Shown piece after piece: positions 33,101-42,796 of a stretch of 64,000 nucleotides of DNA (within the stretch, counting starts at the first letter, position 1; the number at the start of each line of letters is the position of its first letter). The notes below the pieces were generated by a model. The model was not told where the DNA came from. It saw only the letters and a list, made by a program, of their open reading frames with translations, and searched no databases. Both the position numbers and the translations under genes were made by a program. This DNA comes from Phanerochaete sordida (Eukaryota; Basidiomycota; Agaricomycetes; Polyporales; Phanerochaetaceae). The DNA lies in assembly GCA_019973155.2 (NCBI GenBank), contig BPQB01000015.1, forward strand, positions 124,001 to 188,000, written 5' to 3'.

Positions 33101-33515
33101 CTTTCTCCATCTTCCCTACTCCCCAGCCGTATCCAAAGCCCCACTTCTTCGACCCTCCTCCGTTGCTAGATAGCTCCTTCGCTTTGATCGACTTAGTGTT
33201 GGCGGTAGTGTTGGAACGCTTTAGGACCGGCTTAACCTCCCGGGCCTCGTTGTGGAATGATGGCACGGCGCTGTAGGCTTCGCTGTCGGTATCGAAGGTC
33301 ACCTTGTCGGCGTGCGAGGCGAGTGTTGCCGTGGGCGAGTACGAGCCCTCGCGCTGCATGTTCTGCAATCGCTGAATACTGGAGCGCGCTGAATTGTACG
33401 ACTCGCCGCCATCCCGGTCGGAGTACGTCAGCCGGCGTGGCTTCTTCTTCTTTCCGAAGGAGGGCAGGCAGAGTGGTGGCGGAGGAGGCGGCGGAGGCGG
33501 GGGCGGGGGTGCCAT
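30175..33515 (-). CDS. Xaa-Pro aminopeptidase (APP, peptidase M24B) with long N-terminal extension, 927 aa
   Basis: It removes N-terminal residues preceding proline and uses two metal ions. Exons: 33515-32530, 32471-32397, 32344-31845, 31795-31584, 31509-31148, 31092-30981, 30933-30835, 30769-30655, 30603-30545, 30493-30374, 30318-30175 (2784 nt). From about residue 310 the protein is a classical eukaryotic [50 protein letters not shown], a middle creatinase-N domain, and the M24 core with metal ligands in [48 protein letters not shown] and [15 protein letters not shown]. The usual APP length is about 610-620. The first exon adds about 310 residues: MAPPPPPP..., a [18 protein letters not shown] segment, then Ser/Gln/Gly-rich disordered sequence. 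An internal ATG ([17 protein letters not shown]) would give the normal length, so the extension may be real or an annotation start choice. Confidence 0.9.
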
Positions 33516-36115
33516 GGCGGGGAGGGGGTGCCAGGTGAAGGTGGGTGTCGCAAAGATGAAGTCAGCGCGGGGAGGAGGAGGCCGGTGCGAAGATAGGGCT
33601 CTTGCACACGAGGCGGGCCTGCCTGACGTTGGAAGCGCGAGGGTGAGTGCACTCGGCGAGAAATTTCTCGTGCGAACGCCACGTTCCCGCCGGGAAAGGG
33701 AGCGCTATTGAGTCCGTCCTGCCCTAAAGCGCTTGACGCGTGCTGATGCCCTACTGATCCGTGCCGTCCAGGCCTGCGGCTTGCTGTGGTCGTCGAGGAG
33801 AGGCACAGGAAAGGTGGACGTAAACGGGCCGATTAGCGTTGTCTGGAGACGAGGCAATCTGGGGTGCGGTCTGGGGTAGTCCTGCGTCCGTAGCAAATCG
33901 ATGAGGAGACGGCGGTACGCCGGTACGCTCGGCGAATCGCTCTTTATAGCGAGCTAGGGTCCCAGGCGAGCATATGCGTAGGAGACGCTTTCTGGAGACG
34001 CGCAGCGCTGTGAAGCAGCTGAGTCGGAACTGCATCATCGTGCGTCAGCTGGGATGTGGCAGCCAGAAACCTGTAGCACCCACTCAGCTCCGAAGACAAG
34101 ATGACTCGAACGGATATGAGATGGCTATCCCAGGCTGCAGATATCTTTGAGGAGTGATGTGGTCGCGGTTTCCTGAAAGGACGAGTACAGACAGGGTCAA
34201 CCTGCATGAATGAGAACCGAAGACACGGGAAATGAAGACGGATATCCATACAACTCACTAACGTCCGATGCTCCATAATCAAATCCCCAGGGTCTCCCTG
34301 CGCAGCTTGTTACGAGATGACGCATGAGGAGCATGCACGGTGGCCAGAGGACCTGGTCGTCGGGATCTATTGTGGAGAGTGCGTGGACGCGCAGCCCATG
34401 GTTGTCCAGAAGGGTCTGGACTGGAATAGCGTTGACCACGCAGCAGCGGAGCCAGCCTTCATATTGCCTCCGGTAGGCTATCCGCCGCATCGATACGATG
34501 ATCCAGAGGTCGGACGGAGTGCCTCTCGTGTGCATGATTTCGTCCGAGCGCCAACCAGCGTCGTCAATGGCTAGGTTGTACGCGACTAGAGACTCGCTGG
34601 CGGTAAATCCGACGCCGGGAGCAGGAGACGGCTCGTGAAGCCGATGAAAGGGGGTTCGCGTGCCGGCTAAGAAGGTGAAGAGAGGCTGTGAGGCGTGTAT
34701 GAGAAGGAAGGCTTCATTTCTTTCTGAGAGGCGAGTGTCGCCTGTGCGTAAACGCCGCCTGTGATCTGCTGCGACAGTCGCTCGCTGTTCAGCGGTTTAT
34801 TGCAACGCAGAGCTGTAGTATTGGTGAAGGCGGGTCGAAAAGGTGGCCTCCATATGTGACCGTGTACCTCAGCGGCATTTCGCACCTGAGAGCACCATAA
34901 AGATGGGCGATTGCGCAGACTGCGTTACACACGCGGCTTGGGGAGAAGGTCCGTCGAATATGAGATATAAGGTGCCGTCAAGAAAGCGGGTCCGTACCTC
35001 AGGCCCTCGTCCTATGAGGTTACCCAGACCATAACGCCCGGCTCCTAGGCATAAAGCCTGTTGAATGGGAGGAGTACTAAGTCCTAGGACGACAGCGCTT
35101 GCGGAATATGAAGCCGGAAATCCGAGGGGCGGATAAGCAATGGGTGTCTTTCATGTGCGCAGTTGAAATAACGCACGCTCTGATCTCGTAAGCACGTCTT
35201 GCATGTCACCTTGTAGGCTCGTCCCACACGTTCGCGGTAGAGCCAATTGAAGGTGACGGCGAAGCCGCAGGATACAGGGGGCCACAGCTCAGCACGTCAG
35301 TGTGGCCGCCACACGAGAAGATGACGTCGACATCGTTCCTGCGCTGATCTTGAGTGCGCGCCACCAAGATGAAGGGGCAGTGGCTCGCGGATCAGCACGA
35401 GATCTGGACCTGCCCAAGGGGAGCCGTTGAAGGGAAGTGAACCCTCGTCATGAGCTAAGGAGCGGACTTTCGCCGACATGAAAGGGCTGCATTGAACCCC
35501 TATGCTTCAGGATCAGCTATCTCGCAGGGGACTTACGTCGACGAACTCACCTGGACTCCCGCTAGCCATAAAACTGAGAAGAACGACGTTTCCGCTGTAC
35601 ATGTCAGCAAATGCGACGGCCCCGCTGTCAACAGCTCCTTCAGAGGTTCTACAGGACGCGGCGTACTCGAGCAGTGGTACAACGAGATGTTTCGCCCCAG
35701 GAGGTCTGGGTTCGGTCTGTCTCCCTGCGCAGCCACGTTGTAGGAGTACCTTGATGGAATAAGAATTGAATCTGGAGATTTGAAGTGTCGAAGACTTGGG
35801 CAGGTAGGCGGAGCCCTTCTCGAATTTCGCTACTGGCAGAGCAACTGGACTACCGCTGCATGCTCGGGGAACCGATGCTACCATTTTCTTGCACATTCAA
35901 AAGTTAGACGTCGATTCCTTTATCCTTGAACCACTATACCTGGCTGTATGCGTACTCGAAAGGCAAGCAAGCCCACCCATGGCTATTGGCCCGAAAAATG
36001 ACGATCCTGCATTTCAGAAGCGCTCAGCGATGGTTGCGCGAAATTGAAGTCCTCTCCAATGGCAAGAGTATGCTTGCGCGTCGGTGTAGACGTTATGCAG
36101 AAAATGGAGGTTCAG
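33516..36115. other. Gene-poor region, 2.6 kb
   Basis: No recognisable gene. The longest unexplained frame is minus 35513-35896 (127 codons, hydrophobic patches, no family recognised). Its ends lack splice-supported extensions, so it is not called. The first ~100 bp next to 33515 should be the aminopeptidase P promoter. Confidence 0.45.
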
Positions 36116-36304
36116 TAGTCTCGTCCCCAGCCATTCTTAGCAAGCGCCCGGCATAGGCCGGTCGGAGTCTTTATCGGACATCGTAAAACTCATGTCGAGC
36201 CTCCTTGCTAGAATCGAGCCAGCAGGCATCGCTTTTTCGATGTCCGATCGACTGGCCGACAGCATTAGGCTGTCGGAGTCAGAAAGCGGCTGGGCACGAG
36301 ACTA
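36116..36304. mobile_element. Short hAT-like MITE, 189 bp
   Basis: The ends TAGTCTCGTCCCCAGCC (36116-36132) and GGCTGGGCACGAGACTA (36288-36304) are inverted repeats (16 of 17 match) and share TAGTCTCGT with the 1.0 kb element at 24522-25540. It is flanked by a direct repeat GAGGTTCAG (36107-36115 and 36305-36313), consistent with an 8-bp duplication plus one chance match. An inner pair CGGACATCG/CGATGTCCG (36175-36183, 36238-36246) sits symmetrically, so the whole element is an imperfect palindrome. A perfect hairpin CCGACAGC/GCTGTCGG at 36256-36276 resembles the one near the right end of the larger element. It has no coding capacity. Confidence 0.82.
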
Positions 36305-36313
36305 GAGGTTCAG

Positions 36314-36713
36314 AGTCACCCGCGAGTGCAGGACGTCGCACGCAAATGACGAGTACACGTCGGAGGTCGCAAGGGTGGAGACGGACCCCAGAGACTCGAG
36401 TGAGGACCCTGAATACTCCACAACGTGAGCCCGGGACAGCGCCAGACTGAAGGACTTCACAGAGAGAGAAGAAGAATCTTTGGGTACGAACGGCAAAGCA
36501 GTTTGCTCATTTAGAAGTACTCACATCCGCACTGATAACCTCACATCTAGCACGCATCTTCCTCGTTCACTCAATGTCACGGACTCTGGTCCCGACTTTA
36601 GACGTGCACTACGAGACTCACCCGGTTCATCGCCCTCGAGCTCGCATGTCTACTGCACGCATGTCCAATGCTTGCATGCCCAAGCATAGCTGACCTCAAA
36701 CTGTATATATGAG
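36314..36713. other. Intergenic, 400 bp
   Basis: The 3' flank of the minus-strand F-box gene. Nothing further was seen. Confidence 0.5.
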
Positions 36714-38453
36714 CTATTTCCATGGTAGTCCGGTCCTCAGCCTGGTCCTCTTCGTCCGCCTTCCGGCAAGTACATCCCAGTCCTCGTATACTTCAATCTC
36801 GTCCACCTCCTTCATATCAGTCCCAATGCCCAGAGACATAGGCCCGAGCCCCTGTTCACGCCGCTGCCATAACACGAGAATGAGTCCCCAGCAAGTTGAG
36901 CCTCGGGATCCGGATGCCGTTGCGTTCAGCAGAGATTCCCAAGACGCCGTGATGTAACGTGGAACGGAGAGGGTTTGAAGATGTGGGAAAAATGGCTCTT
37001 GGCGCTCCAGAGCCGATTTCATGGCAGCGATGAGAGCAGTAACTTGCTTCTCTCCGTTCGGCCCCGACGTGAGCACAAGCGACACGAGTGGGAGACCCGC
37101 CGAGTGCAGATATGTCCATACGTCGACCCGTTCGGCAGGCATGATATCGGACGACCCTGCGTCGAATGTAAGGTGGGTAATTTCAGGCGCCAATCGACTT
37201 GAAGTGCCTGTGAGTAGGAGCAACAGCATCTCGTCCGCCTGTCGTTCATGGTCGTCAGATGCACGACCCCATGTCGGACCCGCAAAATCGCGATTCAGGC
37301 TCAGCGCGAGAAGCAGCGAGCCTTGCGGAGCTGTCGGAGATGCACCATGTCGTGCGAGAGCGAATCGTATATCCGCGGCACCCACAGAAAACGACGTGCA
37401 AGAAATAGATAAATGATTGGTTGGCAGCGGAGGATCAGAACATGTCGGAAATTGGTCCTGCAGCATCTTGGGCAAGATGAGAGATACAACTTCCTGGCAA
37501 TCGGAGAAAGTGTGCGCTGGCTGTAAGCCGACAAGCTCTACCTGGGCGGTCCATGGGTACACCAGAGAGGCGAGTAGGCGTGCGCACGGGACTGCGTTGA
37601 CGCGGCCTCGGGTGTGTTGTAGTGAAATCTTGCGCAGTTTGGCAAGCTCAACACGTGGAAGTGGAGATGTGTCTTGTGCAATAGCGTTGAAAAGATGTAA
37701 TTCCTCGAGCATGGGGAGACACTCAATGAGAGCCAGCAATTGGGGGAGAGGAGTCATGTTTTGCTGATTGGATGTGTGGATTTCAAGGTGGGTAAGAGAT
37801 TGGGTTCGTCGAAGCAAGGTCTCCCCGAAAGACCGCGTGCTATCGAGGAAGAGTCGTGTAAGTCGAGGCATGAATGCATGCGCGACTTCCGGACAGTCAC
37901 CGCTGACGCAGATGTATAGTAACTGGAGATTGGGTAGATGAAGGACGCCGTCGGGCTCGCAAAAAGACTGGATCAATCTTCGCTGGTCCTCGCCTACGTA
38001 CAGCCGCCCCACAGCGCGCAACCGGCGCGCATACTTCTCCAAATACTCCATCGGTACCCTATGTTGCCCCCACACATCCAGCAAGTGCTCCTGTCCGGAT
38101 CGCTCCAGGAAGGCTTGCGCGGGCTGAGGGCGGTCAGGCACGATCCGTGTCCAGAGTGTGGAGGTGTTCACCGCGAGGTTTCGCCACGCTCGGCAAACAT
38201 GGGTAACAACAATCCAGCTGTAGTGCGTGTATAGTTGGGAATCCGTCTCCAGCGGCTGTCCGACATCGTGCAGATCGACGAGAGCGTGGAAGACGTGAAG
38301 GAGGATGTCATCGGGTAGGGGGGCGGTGAGAGCGTTTCGGACCGTGTTCAGGGAGCGCATGAAGTGAGACAACTTGTCATTGATGGAGTCTACATCGGCT
38401 GCAGTCTGTAATCCAGAGAATGGGCGAGGGGGAGGTGGCGGCCAGTCGTCCAT
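36714..38453 (-). CDS. F-box-like protein, subfamily C, 579 aa
   Basis: ATG 38453 gives MDDWPPPPPRPFSGLQT, matching the start of the subfamily C gene at 18095. Four in-frame codons before it begin with GTG and follow a CAG, suggesting a UTR intron acceptor. The helix SINDKLSHFMRSLNTVRNAL is followed by a weak F-box core LPDDILLHVFHALVDLHDV, WIVVTHVCRAWRNLAV, LWTRIVPDRP, AFLERSGQEHLL and a leucine-rich region. It ends IEVYEDWDVLAGRRTKRTRL then RTGLPWK, the same basic C-terminal motif as the 18095 gene. It lies 12 kb away from the main cluster, across NOG1, G-alpha and aminopeptidase P. Family role: SCF substrate receptor. Confidence 0.87.
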   Translation of the reverse strand: MDDWPPPPPRPFSGLQTAADVDSINDKLSHFMRSLNTVRNALTAPLPDDILLHVFHALVDLHDVGQPLETDSQLYTHYSWIVVTHVCRAWRNLAVNTSTLWTRIVPDRPQPAQAFLERSGQEHLLDVWGQHRVPMEYLEKYARRLRAVGRLYVGEDQRRLIQSFCEPDGVLHLPNLQLLYICVSGDCPEVAHAFMPRLTRLFLDSTRSFGETLLRRTQSLTHLEIHTSNQQNMTPLPQLLALIECLPMLEELHLFNAIAQDTSPLPRVELAKLRKISLQHTRGRVNAVPCARLLASLVYPWTAQVELVGLQPAHTFSDCQEVVSLILPKMLQDQFPTCSDPPLPTNHLSISCTSFSVGAADIRFALARHGASPTAPQGSLLLALSLNRDFAGPTWGRASDDHERQADEMLLLLLTGTSSRLAPEITHLTFDAGSSDIMPAERVDVWTYLHSAGLPLVSLVLTSGPNGEKQVTALIAAMKSALERQEPFFPHLQTLSVPRYITASWESLLNATASGSRGSTCWGLILVLWQRREQGLGPMSLGIGTDMKEVDEIEVYEDWDVLAGRRTKRTRLRTGLPWK

Positions 38454-38953
38454 CGATCTGTACACTGACAGTGATATGAGTGACTTGTATAGCCGATGGA
38501 GTCAAGAATACGGTACCCGTCACTGAATAAGTAGCTATCTGCTTGTGGCTGTTGCAAGCTCGATGCGGAGCGAAGAAAGAAGAGGGTACGGGTATGTAGT
38601 CCGCTTGGTTCAAGTTGAAGTCGTCGGGGCGGGAGGCGCTTCCACCCGCCAACGTCAGGACCCCGCGCACCATCCTGGGCGTCGACCGCCTAGAATATAA
38701 TCGCACAGCAGCCATCCGCAGAGACCGCGATAGCAATATCATTACTGTTACGATGACACAACTACAGCATAACATATAGGACACACATATGCAGCAAGAG
38801 AGAACGGCAACGTCATGCAGGCGGAGGCCGTAACAGACACAACTACGAAAGTAGATCAAGCATCACAGTTCGTCATGTCGAAAGCAGAAAACTACAGCAC
38901 ATCGCATGAGACCGGGTAGCGTTGAAACAGCAGTGGATACTCACAAGAACTAA
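38454..38953. other. Intergenic, 500 bp
   Basis: The promoter side of the F-box gene and 3' flank of the Arg/Asp/Pro-rich gene, both minus strand. No coding pattern or repeat was recognised. Confidence 0.5.
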
Positions 38954-41900
38954 TTATGGGCGCGGGGGAGGGTATCGACGGTCATCCCTTCCGTATGGAC
39001 CTCTGGCGTACGGGGGCGGCGATCTCGGCGGCGCCATCCGACCGAGCGGTGGAGGCTCACGCCTATCATACGGCGGGTAGCTGTCTCTTTCCAGGAAGTC
39101 GCGGTCGCGGTCACGAACTGACGGGGCAGGACTCGGGCCACGTGGAGGATAATCTCGAGCATCGTCGTAGTACCCGCCGGGCTGTGGTGTTCGCCGCGGA
39201 GGGGGCGAGTATTCACGTCCAGCGTCCAACGCGCCCGGGGGCGGAGGGTAGTAACCCGAGGGGCCATATGCGTCGTCACGGGCTCGTTTCATAGGTGGGC
39301 GGAGATCGTCGATGGGTGCACCAGGACGCCGTGGTGGAGTGGGGCTGCGCCCACGAACTCGGCTGTAGCTCCCCGGGCTCGCGTCGAGTGGCGGATAGCG
39401 AGCACGTTCAAACCGGTCGCGGTCATCTGCAGCGTAAGGTTCCGATAGCCGTGCACTCAGCGGACGTGAGTCAAATGGGCGAGAGGGCGGAGCGTCGCCC
39501 GCGATAGATAATGGCGCCGGTGGGAACCCACCAGAAACCCGGCGGTCTCGCTCTTCACGGGTCTCCCAGCTCGGAGGTGGCGGTTCGCGACTGAGGAACC
39601 TGTCTCGGTCATGGTCGCGGTCTCGGTCCATGGTAGGCGGGCGATCCCAGTCCCGCCTCTCACGGTCCCACTCATCGAAGGGCACATTGGGGGTTAGTCG
39701 GTCGTCTTCGCGCCATTCGCGTCGGTAGCCTGGGGGTGGCGGGGGCGGAGGAAGATCCCTGCGGACCACGTCGCCAGCATAAGTCTCACTCCAAGGCCTG
39801 TCGGGGTTGAAAGGCGGCGGTGAACGACGATACCCAGCAGGTTGTGCCCGGTCACTGAAACGAGGCGGATCGACCTCCATGATATCGGAGCGCCGGTCTC
39901 GAGACCTGTCACGCTCGTACCGGTCGGGATATGAGGCTCGGTCTGGTGGACGTACAAACTCTGTACGTCTGGGCGACACGGTTTCGCCACGAGGTTTGAA
40001 GCTACGTGGAGATGCATCTTCACGCACTAGAGACAGAGGACGGTTCTTCGCGTAATTGTACCGGGGTGGCGAACGGTCCCTGGTAGGCGAGGTCCTTGCA
40101 AAACGATCACTGGTCAGAGGGCGTCCACGGTCTTCTGGCCGCGAAAGACGGTCGGGTAGGGGGCGTGCGTCGGAAGGTGGACGGACATCTGAAGGTCGAG
40201 CTGGGATAGTAGCAGAGTCCAGCGCTGGACGTGCAGAAGCAGTGTCAGAGGAAGAGGTGATTGCACGGTCGTCTGCTACGGATCTGGCAGGAAGAAGCGA
40301 ATCGCCTGGTCTGCTCAGCCTGTCTTGGAGAGATGGCTGCCTCGCAGGCTTATCTTCAGCTCGTGCACGATCATCTAGAGGGCGGGGAGGGGCTGCAGAT
40401 AGAGGAGCTGGAGGTTTGGCCGGGTAGTCGTCCGGGGGTCGACGATCGTCGGTAGCTCGCGAAGGTGCAGGCGGAGCTCCGCGCCGATCATCTGCAGGCA
40501 AGGGCCGAGGCCGTTCAGGAGGGGGGTGAAGTCCCGCTGATCTCTCAGCAGGCCGCACGACGCGATCGTCCGTGACACCAGCGGTGGGCGGAGCTCGAGT
40601 ACTTGGCGAAGGAGGAGGGCCCCGTCTGGAGTCACTAGATACCGGCGGCCTTGCTGGTGTCTCGCCATTTGCACTTGGTCGGATACCTTCAGGTGAACGA
40701 GGGTCCATTTGTTTGTCATTCGCAGTACTCAGAGGCGGTCGCCGGTCATCGCTCAGTTTCGTGGAGCGGTCCATAGGTAGTCCAGACCGGCGATTGTCGG
40801 GAGAGGTTGGCTTTAGTCCTCGTTCGCTGGCCGGAGGAAGAGGCCTGCGGTCATCACCTGGTGGTCTTGATTGGCGGTCGCGTGCGTCTCTCTCATCTGC
40901 GCGAGCATGTAGTGAGCGGTCGTCTCCTGAGGTAGGGGGAATCCGTGTGTCTCCTGGGCGATCCTCACCTCCAGGTCGGTGAAGACGGGGCTCGGATGAG
41001 CGTTCATCTGGGAGCGAGCGAGGCGGGTGCGGGTCTGAGGGTGGTCCAGGTCGGTCGTCCGTATCGCGCGGTACACTAGGCCGAGTTCTGGAGTCGTAGT
41101 GGTCGTCTGGCGGGGGTCTGCGAGTATCACCATACCTATATCTCTCGTCTCGGCGATCTTCCCTGGCGTAGCGAGCGCTGAAGTCCGTTCCTCTGCGATC
41201 TCGATCACGCTCGAGGTCGCGGTCTCTTTCTCGTTCACGATCACGATCCCTTTCGCGATCCACGTAGCGTTGAGGGGGACGGGTGTCAGCGGCACCGTAC
41301 CGCGAATCGACGCCTGAACGTCCGTTCCTGTCTTCTTCATATCTGCGAGCGTCGCCGGACAGACCAGATCCATTGCGGGAAGACCAGGCAGGGTCGCGAG
41401 AGCCTCGGTAATCTTTGCTGTCGAAGTTGTTAGACTTTGCAGCTAGCTCTCCGGAGGATTTCATGCTATACTGGGAGTCAAGTGCCTTCTCTGTCGCAGA
41501 TCTACTCAGTCCCTGAGAGCGCGGACCGGAAGAGCCAATCTCAGAGTGTGCAGAAACGAGAGGAGTATTCAGGCCAGGAGGGTCCATGTCAAGGTTCCGG
41601 CTCGTTGAATCCATGGAGTCTCCCAAGGCAAGGCTCTTGAAGTCGATCAGAACTTGGTCGTGTCTCCGTCCACTATCAAACTGAGTACGTACTGAGGATG
41701 TGCTGTCCTGCTTTCGCACACCTGATTCGCCGTGACCATTGGCAGCCTGACTGCCAGGAGACAGACGACGGCTGTCGGACCTATAGTCTGGGACTTGCTC
41801 TGGATGGGGAGGTACTTGGGATGCGTGATGTGGACCCAGGTAGATGCTAGCCAGCGCCGTCGGACGGGGTACAGGCTGGAAGAACTCATGCTGACCGGCC

Positions 41901-42268
41901 TTGATGGTCTCTTTCAGTCTCTCCAGAATCTCGAGGTCGTTCTGCCCAGGCGGTGGAGGCTGTGTTGGAAAGAAGTGGGCGGGTGCTTGCGGTTGACTGT
42001 ACATAGAGCCCGGTGTGACCGGCGTCGACGACATGTAGGCGTAAGGAGGGTAAGTCGTGAAGCTCGGAGTCATAGGGAAACCAGGAGAGATGGTGGTGGT
42101 GTCGGACACAGATGAAGCGACTGAGAACGGATGTGGCATGAGGCTGGCGTGCGGGTCGTCTGCTGCCATGAATGAACCCTCTGAACCCTCGGTAAGCGTG
42201 GTGACAGTGCGTTCTCGGTTGATAACATTCCCACGGCCTTTCCTCTTCTTGTTTTGCCTTGTCGACAT
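38954..42268 (-). CDS. Arg/Asp/Pro-rich low-complexity protein, 1,104 aa
   Basis: One continuous frame. ATG 42268 gives MSTRQNKKRKGRGNVINRER, a basic start suited to a nuclear localisation signal. A probable 5' UTR intron (42280-42364, GTGAGT...TTCAG) precedes it. Residues about 40-200 are Ser/Pro/Tyr/Gln-rich and include a short conserved-looking helix NDLEILERLKETIKAGQHEF. Residues about 300-1100 are dominated by Arg-Asp dipeptides (RDRDRERERDRD) alternating with Pro-rich segments (DDRRPP repeats), ending YGRDDRRYPPPRP. RD/RE-rich proteins are typical of splicing and mRNA-processing factors, so a nuclear RNA-related role is possible, but I recognise no RRM or other domain. It is divergent from SEA4. 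The absence of stops over 3.3 kb and a codon bias following the frame support a real gene. Confidence 0.8.
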   Translation of the reverse strand: MSTRQNKKRKGRGNVINRERTVTTLTEGSEGSFMAADDPHASLMPHPFSVASSVSDTTTISPGFPMTPSFTTYPPYAYMSSTPVTPGSMYSQPQAPAHFFPTQPPPPGQNDLEILERLKETIKAGQHEFFQPVPRPTALASIYLGPHHASQVPPHPEQVPDYRSDSRRLSPGSQAANGHGESGVRKQDSTSSVRTQFDSGRRHDQVLIDFKSLALGDSMDSTSRNLDMDPPGLNTPLVSAHSEIGSSGPRSQGLSRSATEKALDSQYSMKSSGELAAKSNNFDSKDYRGSRDPAWSSRNGSGLSGDARRYEEDRNGRSGVDSRYGAADTRPPQRYVDRERDRDRERERDRDLERDRDRRGTDFSARYAREDRRDERYRYGDTRRPPPDDHYDSRTRPSVPRDTDDRPGPPSDPHPPRSLPDERSSEPRLHRPGGEDRPGDTRIPPTSGDDRSLHARADERDARDRQSRPPGDDRRPLPPASERGLKPTSPDNRRSGLPMDRSTKLSDDRRPPLSTANDKQMDPRSPEGIRPSANGETPARPPVSSDSRRGPPPSPSTRAPPTAGVTDDRVVRPAERSAGLHPPPERPRPLPADDRRGAPPAPSRATDDRRPPDDYPAKPPAPLSAAPPRPLDDRARAEDKPARQPSLQDRLSRPGDSLLPARSVADDRAITSSSDTASARPALDSATIPARPSDVRPPSDARPLPDRLSRPEDRGRPLTSDRFARTSPTRDRSPPRYNYAKNRPLSLVREDASPRSFKPRGETVSPRRTEFVRPPDRASYPDRYERDRSRDRRSDIMEVDPPRFSDRAQPAGYRRSPPPFNPDRPWSETYAGDVVRRDLPPPPPPPGYRREWREDDRLTPNVPFDEWDRERRDWDRPPTMDRDRDHDRDRFLSREPPPPSWETREERDRRVSGGFPPAPLSIAGDAPPSRPFDSRPLSARLSEPYAADDRDRFERARYPPLDASPGSYSRVRGRSPTPPRRPGAPIDDLRPPMKRARDDAYGPSGYYPPPPGALDAGREYSPPPRRTPQPGGYYDDARDYPPRGPSPAPSVRDRDRDFLERDSYPPYDRREPPPLGRMAPPRSPPPYARGPYGRDDRRYPPPRP

Positions 42269-42796
42269 CCGGCGGTCCACTGAATTTGGGTCCTGTTTGT
42301 GCCCCCCAGCCTGCCATCAAAGCGCGGTCGGCAAGAGCCAATGCGTTTCAGTGTCTGGACTCACCAGGTGTGGGCGTTGGACGCGGTTCGGTGGCCTGCA
42401 GACGACGACGGATGCGGGGCAAACTAGGGAATATCCAGAGAGGTGGGGGAAAGGGAGTGAGACGTCCACCGAGCTTGGAAGGGAAGTAAACGGACGAGCA
42501 ATCGTGTGACGTAACTCAATGACAATACTGACCGTGGGACTAGTCATTACTTACCTCCTTGAACCAGCTGCTTACCCGTGTCAGAATGGGATCTGACTGG
42601 TCCAAATCCGCGGGCTGGCTGGCTCGAGCTCGCGCTCACCTTCCATCCGACTTGTCCGCGCACAGGTCGCCACCCTCAAGCCTATGATCATGTTCGCCCT
42701 CTCTATTTAATCTATTCTACTCCCAGACCTCCCTACTCTTGTCCGAAGCCTGACAAGTCTCTACGAGGCACGCATATACTCAGCGGACCATCCAGT
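42269..42796. promoter_or_regulatory. Divergent promoter between the R/D/P-rich gene and SEA4
   Basis: 528 bp between start codons. On the minus strand a likely 5' UTR intron occupies 42280-42364. On the plus strand a TATA-like TATTTAA at 42704-42710 lies 87 bp before the SEA4 ATG, and the following stretch is pyrimidine-rich as in fungal transcription starts. Confidence 0.45.

Noticed and set aside
33480..33515. GGC/GGA repeat tract as a non-coding microsatellite
   Set aside because: It encodes the polyproline start of the aminopeptidase P extension, so it is explained by coding; its instability may still matter.
35513..35896. 127-codon minus-strand frame with hydrophobic patches
   Set aside because: No recognisable family, no splice-supported extension and no codon pattern distinct from the surrounding non-coding sequence.
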